Shown here one piece after another: positions 22,001-32,784 of a stretch of 64,000 nt of DNA; position 1 is the first letter of the stretch; each line of letters starts with the position of its first letter. This DNA comes from Nissolia schottii (lineage: Eukaryota > Streptophyta > Magnoliopsida > Fabales > Fabaceae). The stretch is from contig QANU01012207.1 in NCBI GenBank assembly GCA_003254905.1, positions 278,680-342,679 on the forward strand. Reading direction: 5' to 3'. Both the position numbers and the translations under genes were made by a program. A model generated the notes under the pieces. The model had not been told where the DNA came from. It made no database searches and was given only the letters and a program-made list of their open reading frames with translations.

Positions 22001-24098
22001 CGCAAATCATCCCCTGCCACAGCAAGAGAAAGAGACGCCTCTCCCAACAGAGGCTCCCTCCTCTCAGCCTGCTCCAATATCTCGACGCACAACCGGTCCG
22101 CCGACGACGCCTTCCCTTCCTCCGCGGATTTATAATAATCCGCAGCCCTCGTCAGGCGCTTTGAAATCTGAAGGGCTTTCCTACCATCCAGAGTGAGATC
22201 TGCAGGCCGGGCTCCCTTCGTCAAGAGAGAAACTATGACCTTCGGCTCTCTTCTCATCGCGGCGACATGCAGCACGCTGTGCCCCCTGAGGTTCTTCCGG
22301 TTGACGTCGGCTAGCCCAAGGTCGAGAAGCTCGGCCGTGGTCTTCGCGTCGCAGTACGCGACGGCGTAGTGGAGGGCACAGGCCTCGTCTAGATTGGTGT
22401 GCCCTTCTTTCAGGAGCATTCTGACCAGTTCCACGTCATCTGAATCCAGCGCCCTGTGTATTCTCTTGACGTGTTTGTCCGGAAAGCTCGAGCTTCCGGG
22501 CGCGCCGAAGCCGAGCTCTGCGCGTCTGTCCACGATTCGTTTCGCGATGGGTTGGGGCAGTGATTTTTCGAGAGCGGTGATGTCGACGTCGGATTTGACT
22601 ACCATCTCGGTGCACCTTGATAGCAGCGCCTCGCAGATTTCACCACACGTGTTTGCGACAGAAAGAATAGCCAACGTGTCATCTATTGCAACCTTGTCTA
22701 GAATGTCTAGTAGATGTCTCTGCAAATAAACGAATCCATTGCTAAAACATTTAGTTGTGAATTGAAGTATAGCAGTGCTGCCAAAGCGTGATAAAGTAAT
22801 AGTTAGAGGGAAAGTGAACGGTTAGTTCTATATTTCTGCATGCCACATTTGTGTTATTAACCATCTCTCCTAAAAGGTTTAGGCAGTGCGAATTAGATGT
22901 TTATGTATCCTAACATCTCCCTTTATGCGAGAACTCTTTTTGGCTTAAAGTGTTAACAACATTTTTAGAAATAGGGATCAACAAGGATCGAATCTAAACG
23001 TATCAATAATGTATATTTTTCAAAAGATGAAGTTATTGAGCAGAGGTAATTAGATGATTCTATGCCTTATCAATAGGGAAATTAACGAAAGGAAAGAGAA
23101 AATCCATCAGAATGGATGTTCATGCTTAGGCTGAGTTTAGTACAAGACAAAAAAGAAGTTTGTTGATTACATTTGTGCATGACCTTTAACACAGTGACAC
23201 TTAGGGTTTGTAATGTAAGAGTGAATGAGAAGTTTCATAATGTGTTTGTATTTTCCTTGTGATGACTTAAAATCAACTTTAGAGTCTTAGAAGTGATAAG
23301 TTTTTACTCATGATGGAACTCATGATTAATCGCAGGTGCATCCTACCTCACGAAAAAAAAGCATGCACTTAACAGAAGAGATTCGCATATAAAATCCAAA
23401 ATTTAAAACCTTAAAATTCATAAAATAAGTAGCTCATGGACAAAGAGACAAAGATATTAGAGATTAAAATATGTTTAAAAAAAAAAGAGAAAAAAATAAA
23501 TTTGCACCTGACAAAGAGCAGCCAAGTCACGTACGAGGAAAGTGGAAGAAGCATAGAGCACCTGAAGCACGAAATCCACGGCGGGCCTACACCCCAAATG
23601 GGGGCAATCATCATCCACACAGGCACACACCCCTCCACGTGGCAAGGGCACGACCCTCCCACCATACAAGTACCCCAACACAGCGCGCGCGGCCTCAACG
23701 CCGACCTCGTACTCCTTCGCCACCTCCTTCATCCTCACCTCCTCTCCGGCGCTCCTCTCCTTGAACACGCTCCTGAAGAACCCGCTCCTCGCCGCAAGGA
23801 TGCACCGGTGCACCGCCAGCTCCCTGCCGTCGGCCAGCACGATCCTCGCGTCCGCGTAGGACTCGTGCTCCGACGACGACGACGGCGATGAGGCATCGAA
23901 GATGGAGCCGAGGTTCTCCGACAGCAGCCTCAGGGACGTGATGTCCGAAGGCGGCGGCGGCGGCGGCTGTGGGTTCAGCTCTGGGGAAGTTGAACGATGG
24001 GTTTCGGCGGTGCTGTTGTTGGGCACGGTAGCGCAGAAGACGCCGCTGCTGTTGCTGACGACGTCGTTTGAGTCAGAGAACACGGTTCTCAAGTCCAT
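19017..24098 (-). CDS. NPR1: NPR1-like salicylate receptor and transcription coactivator
   Basis: NPR1 proteins bind salicylic acid, join TGA factors in the nucleus and control systemic acquired resistance. Exons: 23508-24098, 21972-22719, exon 3 (21226-21429, duplicated at 20038-20241) and 19017-19291. One exon 3 gives 605 aa (usual about 590). Domains: BTB/POZ about 58-190 with a C2HC zinc site C160, C165, H167, C170; ankyrin region about 280-380; C-terminal SA-binding region. Arg446 in LENR matches the SA-contact Arg432 of Arabidopsis NPR1 (known). An EAR-like VDLNEAPF is at 491-498 and GKRFFPRCSEVLNKIMDADDL follows. The C-terminus DRSAMSSSSSSTSVGVVRP fits the NPR1 clade more than BOP proteins; NPR3/4 is less likely. 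ATG 24098 is preferred over 24116 because a TATA box lies at 24143-24153. Both exon 3 copies are 204 nt with intact splice sites. Confidence 0.93.
19881..19980 (+). mobile_element. SINE fragment in copy A of the NPR1 duplication
   Basis: AAGCAAGGTCCCGAGTTCGA to GATTAGTCAAGACTAAA matches the middle of the SINE at 26988. It includes box B but lacks box A and the tail. Copy B has unrelated bases (GCTTATAAGAATCAC) at the same place. Confidence 0.8.
20038..20241 (-). other. second copy of NPR1 exon 3 (copy A)
   Basis: 204 nt with an intact acceptor (TTTTTTCAG) and donor (GTAATTAATT). It differs from copy B by about two bases, one changing Ala488 to Thr (RGRKTTTVDL). Length is a multiple of three and the phases match, so including both copies would add 68 in-frame residues. 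Confidence 0.9.
20391..20673. mobile_element. 283-bp MITE with long terminal inverted repeats
   Basis: Ends GGGTTAATTAAGTTTTTA and, inverted, GGATTAATTAAGTTTTTA. The inverted arms extend about 130 bases with a short spacer, so the element is almost a hairpin. Flanks are AAAATAAAA (left) and AAAATAAGA (right), a 9-bp target duplication as made by Mutator-type elements. Copy B holds the empty site at 21569-21577. Confidence 0.88.
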
Positions 24099-24142
24099 TG
24101 TGTACGTTTTAAGCATTTGAAGGATATTGGTACGGGTTCAAA

Positions 24143-24153
24143 GGCATTTATAG
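24143..24153 (-). promoter_or_regulatory. NPR1 TATA box
   Basis: CTATAAATGCC on the gene strand, 45 bases upstream of the ATG at 24098 and 27 upstream of the in-frame ATG at 24116. A start site 25-30 bases below it would fall near 24116-24120, giving a very short 5' UTR. The upstream promoter is lost in the gap. Confidence 0.5.
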
Positions 24154-24154
24154 T

Positions 24155-24235
24155 NNNNNNNNNNNNNNNNNNNNNNNNNNNNNNNNNNNNNNNNNNNNNN
24201 NNNNNNNNNNNNNNNNNNNNNNNNNNNNNNNNNNN
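24155..24235. other. assembly gap (81 N) followed by poly-T
   Basis: Run of N followed by 18 T. It removes the proximal NPR1 promoter. True length is unknown. Confidence 0.98.
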
Positions 24236-24253
24236 TTTTTTTTTTTTTTTTTT

Positions 24254-25433
24254 GGGGTATCCTTATAAACGAAGGAAGCAGAAGAATAACATCGAGCTAT
24301 GAATATTCACTCTTAGTAAGAGAGAGCATGAAATTCAGGAAGAGAGAGAGAGAGAGAGAGAACGTGGGTGATGATTGAAACAAAAAAAGGTGGTTTGGAA
24401 CATTGAAACTGCGACTGTGGATTTGTCCGTACTCACAGATTCGGAATCGGTGTTTTGTGTCTCCCTTGGGATAAGACACAAAATGCAACCGCGCAAACGT
24501 AGCATTGCGTGATAATATATAAATTTAATGGGTTAATTATTTATGGGATTTTAATAATTTGAAAAATATTATTGTTTTTAAAGTAAATATGATGTGTATA
24601 TGTGTCTTTGGAATTTTAATTATAAAGCGTATACTTTTATTTTATAAGAGACATGATATATTTTAGGTATAAATTTAAGGAGTAAAATTTTATTTTGATC
24701 ATTAAAATGTATAACAGCTACCATATTAGTTCTTTATAAAATTGTCCTATATTAGTCCCTTAATAATTAAAAATGTCTTATATTAGTGTTTTGAAATAAC
24801 TAATACGATGATTGTTATATTTTTTTAACAATTAACAAAATGAATAATATGTGATATTTTTAATTATTAAGAGACTAACGTCATAAAAAATAAATAAATT
24901 AAAAAACCAAAGTTGTGAGTGGTATATCTTTGAAAGACCAAATCTAGCCCCCTCCAAAGATGGTCTAGTTTTGCCTATGAGTATATTATTAATGAAATCT
25001 ATGATTTGTGAGATTAATACTAGGTTGATACATTTTACATAAAACAAAATTCATGGCAGGATAGCAAATAATCAATATATATTTCTAAAAATTGTATTAT
25101 GCACAAAATGAGTGGGAGTCTTGATATTGATGTAGGAGTCATCCCTCCCACGAACACCTTTTCACCGATTGTTACCTGTTAAAACCTTTGCTTCAATAAT
25201 TTGTTTGCCAATTATCCACTAGACTAGTATTACTTTTTACAATATTTTACGCAATCATATTTATTAATATAATTTTATTATTTAATTTTTTTAAAAGAAA
25301 CCATAATCTAAAGAGTCCCTAAGACTCTCCCACCTCTAACGTCTAATGATATTTAGAAATTCGTGTGTGAATATTGCAAAAAAAACTCATTATTATAATT
25401 AGACATGCAAACTAAATCAGAACTCAAGTATGT

Positions 25434-25467
<34 letters not shown>

Positions 25468-25909
25468 CATCCATCAATCTATCCATCTATTTATCTATCT
25501 ATCCATCTATCTATCTATCTATGCATATATTTATCTATAATATTATAATAATATTATTATATTAAAGTTGTTACACTTAGTTTGTCGGATATGGTCATTT
25601 TAAACTCATTTACCAATGTTTGTGTATTTTAAAGCATATTTGACAATTCATTTTTCTAAATAGGTATTTGAATAAAAATAATTTTAAAAAATTAATTTAG
25701 GTAACAGAAGTGCCTAAATTTGTATTGATTAAATATTAAAAAACCAAATTAGGCAATGCAAGTGCCTAAATTGTTATAAATTAAAACATTAAAGATTCAT
25801 GTGATGATATTGGTGAAGGTGAATCTTTCAATATCCCTTTAATATTTAGTCATATAATCCCAACATACATGTAACTTAGTCATGTATTCACCATACATGT
25901 CTTTTGTCC
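24254..25909. other. AT-rich intergenic DNA with microsatellites
   Basis: Contains a GA repeat (24337-24361) and a CTAT tetranucleotide repeat with CCAT variants (about 25434-25522). The rest is AT-rich with no supported gene. Confidence 0.6.
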
Positions 25910-26705
25910 CAGTTTACCACATGGCAATAGCTCATTGATCTCTATTCATATTATAATTTCCTTACATTTTGATTATTTATAAATTATTTCATTTAATTTT
26001 CATTTAATTTTTTTACTTTTCATTATTTCATCTTTCATATTATTTTTTTTTACTTTTCATCTTTTTTTATTAATTCATAACTCTTCATCTTATAGAATAT
26101 TTTTAAACTTTTAAATTTTCAATTTTTCTAAGATAATCTTGATTAATTAGGAGATTAGTTTTACTAATAATTAATAAAAAAATACTTAATATTTTATTTA
26201 AATATGAGATGAAAATAGGGTTTTACCCATTTTATTTAAATTTTGTTATTGATAATATAATAAATAAATTATATATATTAATATACAAAAGAATATAAAT
26301 AATTATGTTTTAAAATGTATAATATTATAATAATATTCTTATATTAAAGTTGTTCAACTCAGTTTGCTACGTGGCAATAACTCCCTTGATCTCTATTCAT
26401 GTTAAAAAAAATTACATTTTGATTATTTATAAATTACATTTTTTACTTTTCATCTTTTTTTATTAATTCATAACTCTTCATCTTATTTAATAAATTTAAA
26501 TTTTAAAATTTTCAATTTTTCTAAGATTATCTTGAGTAATTAGGAGATTAATTATACTAATAATTAATTAAAATATAAGTATTATTTTATTTAACTATGA
26601 GACCAAAAGAGAGTTTACCCATTTTATTAAATTTTGTTATTAATCATGTAATAAATAAATTATATTTATCAAAGTACAAAGAATACAAATAATTATGTGT
26701 TAAAA
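25910..26705 (+). repeat. direct repeats of about 350-420 bp (25910-26330 and 26360-26705)
   Basis: Both copies carry GTGGCAATA...TTGATCTCTATTCAT, ACTTTTCATCTTTTTTTATT, TTTTCAATTTTTCTAAGAT, AATTAGGAGATTA and TAATAAATAAATTATAT in the same order. Identity is roughly 80%. Each is preceded by ATATTAAAGTTGTT. Origin is unknown. Confidence 0.7.
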
Positions 26706-26987
26706 AAATCAATGTATGAAGAATATTCCACGTACTATTCTTTTTGGAGGAAAATTTTTTGTTGTGGTGTTGACATGTGTCTAGTCCACAAAGTGGGACT
26801 ATCCAACTTTCATATATTTATTATATATTATATATTAGAGGCGATGACTTTGATGCACTAGCCAAGTTTGGTGCTTGATGCACCAGTTTGTTCTATGGTG
26901 GAACATTTTCATTTAACCGCACTTTTAAAATGTGATTAAACACATTTTAAATGTATGGTTAAATGCATTATCAAATTTACCGCTACT

Positions 26988-27171
26988 GACCAACAGGGGT
27001 TGGTCCAAGTGGTAAGCGGCTTGGTATCGCTTAAGCAAGGTCCCGAGTTCGAGACCTTGTGTACGCAGTTATCCCTGCTGGGAGACTCACCCGCCATAGC
27101 CAGGTGCGCGACCTGGGTCGACCCAGATTAGTCAAAGCTAAGCCTTGGATACCGGGCAGGCAACCTAAAAA
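26988..27171 (+). mobile_element. complete tRNA-derived SINE, 184 bp
   Basis: A non-coding retroelement transcribed by RNA polymerase III. Box A TGGTCCAAGTGG is at 27001-27012 and box B AGTTCGAGACC at 27046-27056. The 3' end is CAACCTAAAAAAA. It is flanked by perfect 15-bp direct repeats AAATTTACCGCTACT at 26973-26987 and 27172-27186. Sister copies are at 18644-18826 and 19881-19980. It is not a tRNA gene: no cloverleaf acceptor stem closes. Confidence 0.95.
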
Positions 27172-27186
27172 AAATTTACCGCTACT

Positions 27187-27869
27187 TCATACATCCTTAT
27201 TCTTTTTATGTTACACAGCCAATGACCGCCCATTGCTATTGGCCCTCACCACCACTGCCCAATGCTCTGCCCTGCCTTCTCCAACCACCATACTCATCAA
27301 CAACTTCAAGTCATTAAAAATATCATTGTTCATCACAACAACATCAACTCAATCAAATAATATATATTCATCGTTAACCATAAACAAAATCCAACAACAG
27401 CAATCCAAGTTCCTCCACTTGCAAACGGTTACATACGACTGTGCCATAACCACCCTTACAAGATCTGACCCCACCCCTACCAGATTTGGCCCATTGCCCC
27501 CAAGATCTAACTTGTCATTGGTCCACGAAGAGAAAAACACAACGAGAAGTTGTCGCAACGTGAATCCATGACAGATTTGTGAAGATCTAATGATGCTAGA
27601 GATAGAAAGGTGTCATCGTATTCAGAGAGGTCGCCACCATGCTTGGAGAGATGTCGCCAACGCATGCAATGAGATCCTGATGCCTTGCCATGAGAGAGAC
27701 GCAATTGTGCTCAGTGTCACCATCAATTTACACTATTCACAATGACTTTTTACCAGTGACATGCATATTATTATGAAAAATGGCTATTTTTCAATGATTT
27801 TACAGTGTCGTTGGTTTAGTCACTATGCCTAATATCTATAACAACGACATTATACATCGCCGACATATG
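27187..27869. other. intergenic, no gene recognised
   Basis: Open frames here start inside the SINE or are C/A-rich chance frames. 27780-27870 begins to show the motifs of the array that follows (CAACGACAT, TCGCCGACAT). Confidence 0.45.
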
Positions 27870-28735
27870 TATTATATATGGAAGCAACTTTTATTATTTT
27901 GTTAGTAGTTACCTCGAGAAAGAGCAACTATACAACAACGAATCCCAATCTCGTTGCTATAGGTTGTATATACACAACAACTCTAAAAGTCGCTGCGATA
28001 GATGAATATGTACAACAACAACTTTAAAGGTCACTGAGAAAGAGCAACTCTACAACAAGGACCACCAACGTTGCTGCCATAGGTCAATAAATATTGCAAC
28101 AACTTCAAATGTCGCTGGGAAAGAGAAACTCTATGGTAACGACATACAATATCATTGCCGTATGTCTACCTCTGCTACAACAACTTCATATGTCATTAGG
28201 AAAAAGAAACTCTATGACAAGGACATTAGATGTCGTTGCTGTAGATTAATATTTACAACAACACCCATGCTTTTCATAGAGAAAGATAAACTCTTTTGCA
28301 ATGATATTCAATGTTGATGTCAATGATTAACCTCTATAATAACAACATTCAAATGTCGATAGAAAAGAGAAACTCTATGGCAATGACAATAAACATCATT
28401 GCTATAGGTTAATATTTACAGCAACAACCATGATTGTTAATGTGGAAGATAAACTCTATTGCAATGAAATTCAATGTCGTTGCAAAAGATTGATGTCTAC
28501 AGTAACAACATTTAAATGTCGTTGAGAAAGAGAAACTCTTTGGCAACAACATTAAATATCATTGATATAGGCTGGTATTTCCAGCAACAACAGTGATTGT
28601 CATTATGAAGGATAAACTCTATTGCAAAGAAATCCAATGTCGCCGCAAAAGATTAACCTCTGTAGTAGCAATATTTAAATGTCATTAGAAAAGTGAAATT
28701 TCAAACTTTATGGCAACGACTTGCTTTGTGGCAAC
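27870..28735 (+). repeat. satellite-like array, period about 82 bp, about 10 units
   Basis: Anchors AGAAAGAGAAACTCTATGG recur near 27914, 28033, 28115, 28198, 28280, 28360, 28443, 28523, 28604 and 28689. Each unit also has a CAACAACTT..AAATGTCGTTG block and a dyad of the form GACATT-N-AATGTC. Units have diverged 15-30%. No coding frame persists. Confidence 0.8.
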
Positions 28736-29870
28736 CTAGATTAAAGATACAATTAACATTATATAAAAAAGTAAATAAAACTAACTTTTTTTCTCCTAAA
28801 AATAGATGAAAAATAAAAACAAGTGAAATTTTTGTCATTCATTTCAATATTAACTTTTCACCAAGAATAGTTGTGGGTATGGTAGAAACAAATCCTTAAG
28901 GACAGTGCTTTGGAATGATTTGTGGTATAATTGTCCCAACTCTCTTCTTCTCAGTTTCATATCTGACTTTAACCGTTGATTATATTTTAATGGTTAAGAT
29001 GTGCGTACTTTAATCTCTAAATTGCAAGTTGCACTTTAGAGGATCCCAATCCATTGGCTTTAGATATGGTTTAGGGGTTTTGTTCTTCTTCGTCCATTTT
29101 GTATTCTCATTTTGCCTTTAGTTAGTTAGCTAAAATATTTGATCATCTACCTTATTTTCACAACAAAAATCTCTTCCGAGGCACCAAGCTTCACAATTAG
29201 AATCGACTAGGAGGCTGAGATTTTCTCACAGATTCCTCCTCATGGGCCTCCTATCCATTGTTGTTAACAACCAAAGCACCTCATTATTGCAGGCAACCCT
29301 AATATGAACAAACCGAGTGTTGGGACTGCAGCCTTTTTTCTTTTGATCATCGCTATGGTTAATTTTTTTTCCTCTCTTTTGCTTTGACCTAATGAAAAGT
29401 AAAATATATAGTCCGTCTTATGCAAAGATGCGCAATCAAACTTAAAAAATATAAAGTGCAGCTAATATTGACTGAAATTGAAAGATCTATGTGCAATGTG
29501 AACCTTTCATTTCCGCAAATAATACCTCCAGACTTACAGCCAAGTAAACCGGATAGACTTCACTTGATGAATTAGTCTATGTTGCAAGGGATTAGTTAGC
29601 AAAAACAATAAGTTTTCACCGGATAATTTTTTTGTGATTTAAGCAATAAGATGTGAAAAGGGAAATAGAAAAGGAAAATCAATATCTTTAAATAATAATG
29701 AACAAAAAAACATCTCTCATTCTCTTTCCCAAAGAAATGAAAACATGGAGAGGGGAGAGAGAGAGAGAGAGAGCTATTCATCCTGTACATATTGATGTAC
29801 AACCCAAAAATATAAGCATTTATTTACTGTTTATCTTGCTCACAATCTTCCTATGGTAAAGGGCAATTTG
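28736..29870. other. intergenic, 3' flank of the gene at 29871-32001
   Basis: No gene is seen. A GA microsatellite lies at about 29755-29773, inside what is probably the 3' flank of the minus-strand gene. Confidence 0.5.
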
Positions 29871-32001
29871 TTAGCTTTCTTTCTTGGGATGTATTGCTTG
29901 GAAAACAGCTTCGAATTCTTCTTTTACTCTTTCAAAGACATTCGGTCCCTTAACCTCATTGGTAGGGGTACTCTCATCGATATCATCACTCCTTCCATGA
30001 GTTTCTTTATGATGATGGTGATGCCGTGACTCATCATGGTGCATGATGGCTTTAATCTCTTCCTTAGCTCTTGACAAAAGATTTGCTGACTTTGCCCTGG
30101 TTTCTGCGCCAATAAGAAAATACTCATATCAAGTCAACATATTTTTGGCCTTCAACCTAATGACCAAAGCCTGACATTTTTGAAGTCACAAGGCATATAA
30201 GATTGTGAGTAAAGCATCCAAAGGATTGGAGCAACAAAAGCATAGACCGAGAACAACATGTAGTCATTTCAAATTTTGAAAGGAAACCTCTATCCCAAAG
30301 ATTCTAAAAACTGTATTAAAACAAAGAATTGAATTCCACGTGATAATGATGAGAAAGAAAGACCCTCTTGTCCAGAACAAGCACATAAAATTGATGAAGC
30401 CAATTTATTAACGAGTGATGTTAATTGTGTTTTCTGAACAGGTGGCACACGAGGAAAATTTTGAATGGCTGAACGAAAATCATGTGGTTAAAAAATTTGA
30501 GTGTTGGTCTGATACAATATTAGCTCAGAATATTAGTAGGTGAGTGGTTTTCATTGGTAAATAAATAGTTAGTGAATGTTATCTTTGGGATTATTGTAAC
30601 ATTTTTCTCCTTCAATTCAGTTTATTTCTCTCTGTAGAGCTTTCATGGCTCATTTTTCATTCTATTCTTCTCATACTAGTATACATCATTTTATCATGGG
30701 TACTTTCATTGAGAGCCTTTCATGGCAAGTAATATTGTAATATTGTATCATTATCCTAAGTAATATTGTATCATTATCCTACGTCTTACCACATAATTCT
30801 GGCAAGTTTTCCAGTCCAAAAGTATTTTACCTTATTAATTGTTACCTTTCTAATGTCAAGAACTACTTTAAGGAATGCATTCTCTTATATGAACTCCAAA
30901 TGACCAAGAAAAAGTAAAATTCCCACAAATTATGTACCTGATGAAGAGCCTGGGATTTCTTCATGTTTTGACCCAGCCATTCGATTACCATCACTATATC
31001 ACAAAACAAGAAATCAGAGTCACTCAAAAGAAATATCTAATTTTAAACCAGTCAATTTTGAAAAGCAAGCAAAAGGGGAGGGGGGCAAGGTTTCAAAACC
31101 TTGTATCATGAGTTAGACCCTCTTTCTTGTGATGGAACACTTGAGAAAGGGCTTGAAACTCCTCCTTTGCTCGCTTAAACACATTTGGAGCCCTCACATC
31201 ATCCAATGAGGTGCTCCCATCAATTTCTTCCTTTGCTCTTACGTCTTTAACTGGTAGCACAAGACAACACAACAAAACCATCCAACAAATAGGCACACTT
31301 GTTAGAAACTTCACATGCTACTCATCTACTTTCTCCATAGCTTCCCATTAACATTAATAAGAGGCAAAAGCAATTTACCTCTTCAAAATATACATCAAGT
31401 GCACTTCACCCCGTTAGTTTCGAAAACGTGCAAATTAATGGTCTAAAGTTTCATAACAACGCAAATCGACCCTTAACCGCCAGAACTACCTTCCTCTTCA
31501 TGAAGAAAAGAAGCGAGATGATGGTGATTTGGTTAATTAAGGTTAATTATGAAAAAAACGGTAGAGTCAATTTGCACATTTCTTAAAACTCAGAGGCAAA
31601 GTGCACATGACGTATATTTCAACGAATAACTAAGTTGATCTTTCCCTAATAATAGTGCACTACAATGAAAATAGTTCATATTCTTGAATTTTTAATACCA
31701 GTACCAAAATTTAAAATTGTAATCAGATAATTAAAAGCCCAATACTGCAAAAATCCCATCTTTATAGACTAAATAAAAGAGGACCCCCTTAACAGTTAAA
31801 CACCAAAAGTAAGATCAATCGAACAAGAAACAAGCGATGATAATTGCATACATTGCAAATCGAAGTTTCAACAAAACCAGCATCCAAACTCAAAGTGGGT
31901 TCCCCATTTCACTGATTAAATGATCGGAAACATAACTAGATGTTATTGGTACCTGACGAAGACTTTATTTCGGCATCGTTTGACTTGGATTCGGGGGCCA
32001 T
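29871..32001 (-). CDS. uncharacterised 162 aa plant protein with two internal repeats
   Basis: I do not recognise this family by name. Exons 31953-32001, 31100-31250, 30938-30993 and 29871-30103 have GT-AG junctions and close to 489 nt. The protein starts MAPESKSNDAEIKSSS and is hydrophilic, charged and probably soluble. Two repeats stand out: DVRAPNVFKRAKEEFQALSQ (34-53, then VFHHKKEG) and EVKGPNVFERVKEEFEAVFQ (135-154, then AIHPKKES at the end). Each is preceded by RAKEEI. A His-rich stretch (HHDESRHHHHH) lies near 106-117. The repeats look amphipathic and helical. The phase-consistent junctions and conserved repeat argue that it is a real gene. An alternative N-terminus is described separately. 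Confidence 0.82.
31094..31314 (-). other. possible alternative first exon reading into exon 2 (signal-peptide-like)
   Basis: An ATG at 31314 opens a frame MKFLTSVPICWMVLLCCLVL that enters exon 2 in its normal frame (VKDVRAKEEI). It has a Lys near the start, a long hydrophobic core and a plausible VRA cleavage site. It may only be a T-rich intron end translated by chance. Confidence 0.25.
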
Positions 32002-32784
32002 GGAGAGTTTGAGGTTAGTGTACTGAGATGATTTGTTTGCAGAGAGAATTGAGATTTGAGAATATGTGTGAACGTTGTCGCCGTCGTCGTCGTCCAAGTT
32101 GGTTCAAAGGGTGTGTGTCAGTTGGGGAAAGAGCGAACAACATGAAAGAGAAGAAGAAATAGAATGAAGATCCAACGCGAAGTGACTCTTCATTCAGCAA
32201 ATCAGCATCGATCGATCGATCATCTGCTGAGAAAAGGTGCGACGGATTGAGATGCCCAATTGCCAACCTGTCATTATGTGTCACTGTTATCCTTCGCCAA
32301 TAATCACTCACCTAATTTGGTCCGGATGTTAATAAATAAACAAGTTCAAATCATATTAATGCAAAAAAAATGTTTCGTGTACACCCAATTTCATACACAC
32401 ATACATACATCATTTAAATTAGGTAATTAATGATTATTATACATATGCAATACAGTTTTCAAAAATAGAAAGACACGCACCGATTTTGTGAGCAATTCCA
32501 CAGAATTCCACTCGACTTGAAACCTGAAATTTTAGCTCGACACATTATGCCGCCATAACCACCAAAAGCGTGAGCTCGTTTTGCAGAAAGCATCATTAAG
32601 ATCGAAAGCATTACGAGAATTCATCGTTGATAATCATAATCCTAATCCTATTCGTCGGTGATCGAAAGCAATGCAAGAATGCCAAAGAACGTGGTAAATT
32701 TTTTTGTGTTTTTGTTGTTTTTCCATGAAGAGTTTTGTGTTCATATTCACCGTTTGATCTGTGAAATTTCTCATGCATGATAGT
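32002..32784. other. 5' flank of the 29871-32001 gene
   Basis: Probable 5' UTR and promoter. It has CGT/CGC-rich repeats near 32075-32090 and a tandem ATCG run near 32206-32221. No other gene is supported. Confidence 0.4.

Larger units (their letters stand above)
19862..22019. repeat. tandem duplication inside NPR1 (copy A 19862-21123, copy B 21125-22019)
   Basis: The copies share intron 2, exon 3, part of intron 3 and the last 48 bases of exon 2 (21076-21123 in copy A). Identity is about 98-99% outside two insertions found only in copy A: a SINE fragment (19881-19980) and a MITE (20391-20673). A single N at 21124 is the junction. It is either a true tandem duplication or two haplotypes joined by the assembler; the N favours the latter. 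Confidence 0.9.

Noticed and set aside
22394..22729. 111 aa plus-strand frame
   Set aside because: Antisense shadow of NPR1 exon 2.
26988..27171. tRNA gene from clear box A and box B
   Set aside because: No acceptor stem or anticodon arm closes. Flanking target duplications and an A-rich tail show a SINE.
27059..27571. 170 aa plus-strand frame
   Set aside because: It starts inside the SINE and continues through low-complexity sequence with no family resemblance.
32015..32311. 98 aa minus-strand frame upstream of the 162 aa gene
   Set aside because: It lies in the probable 5' UTR/promoter and has no recognisable domain.
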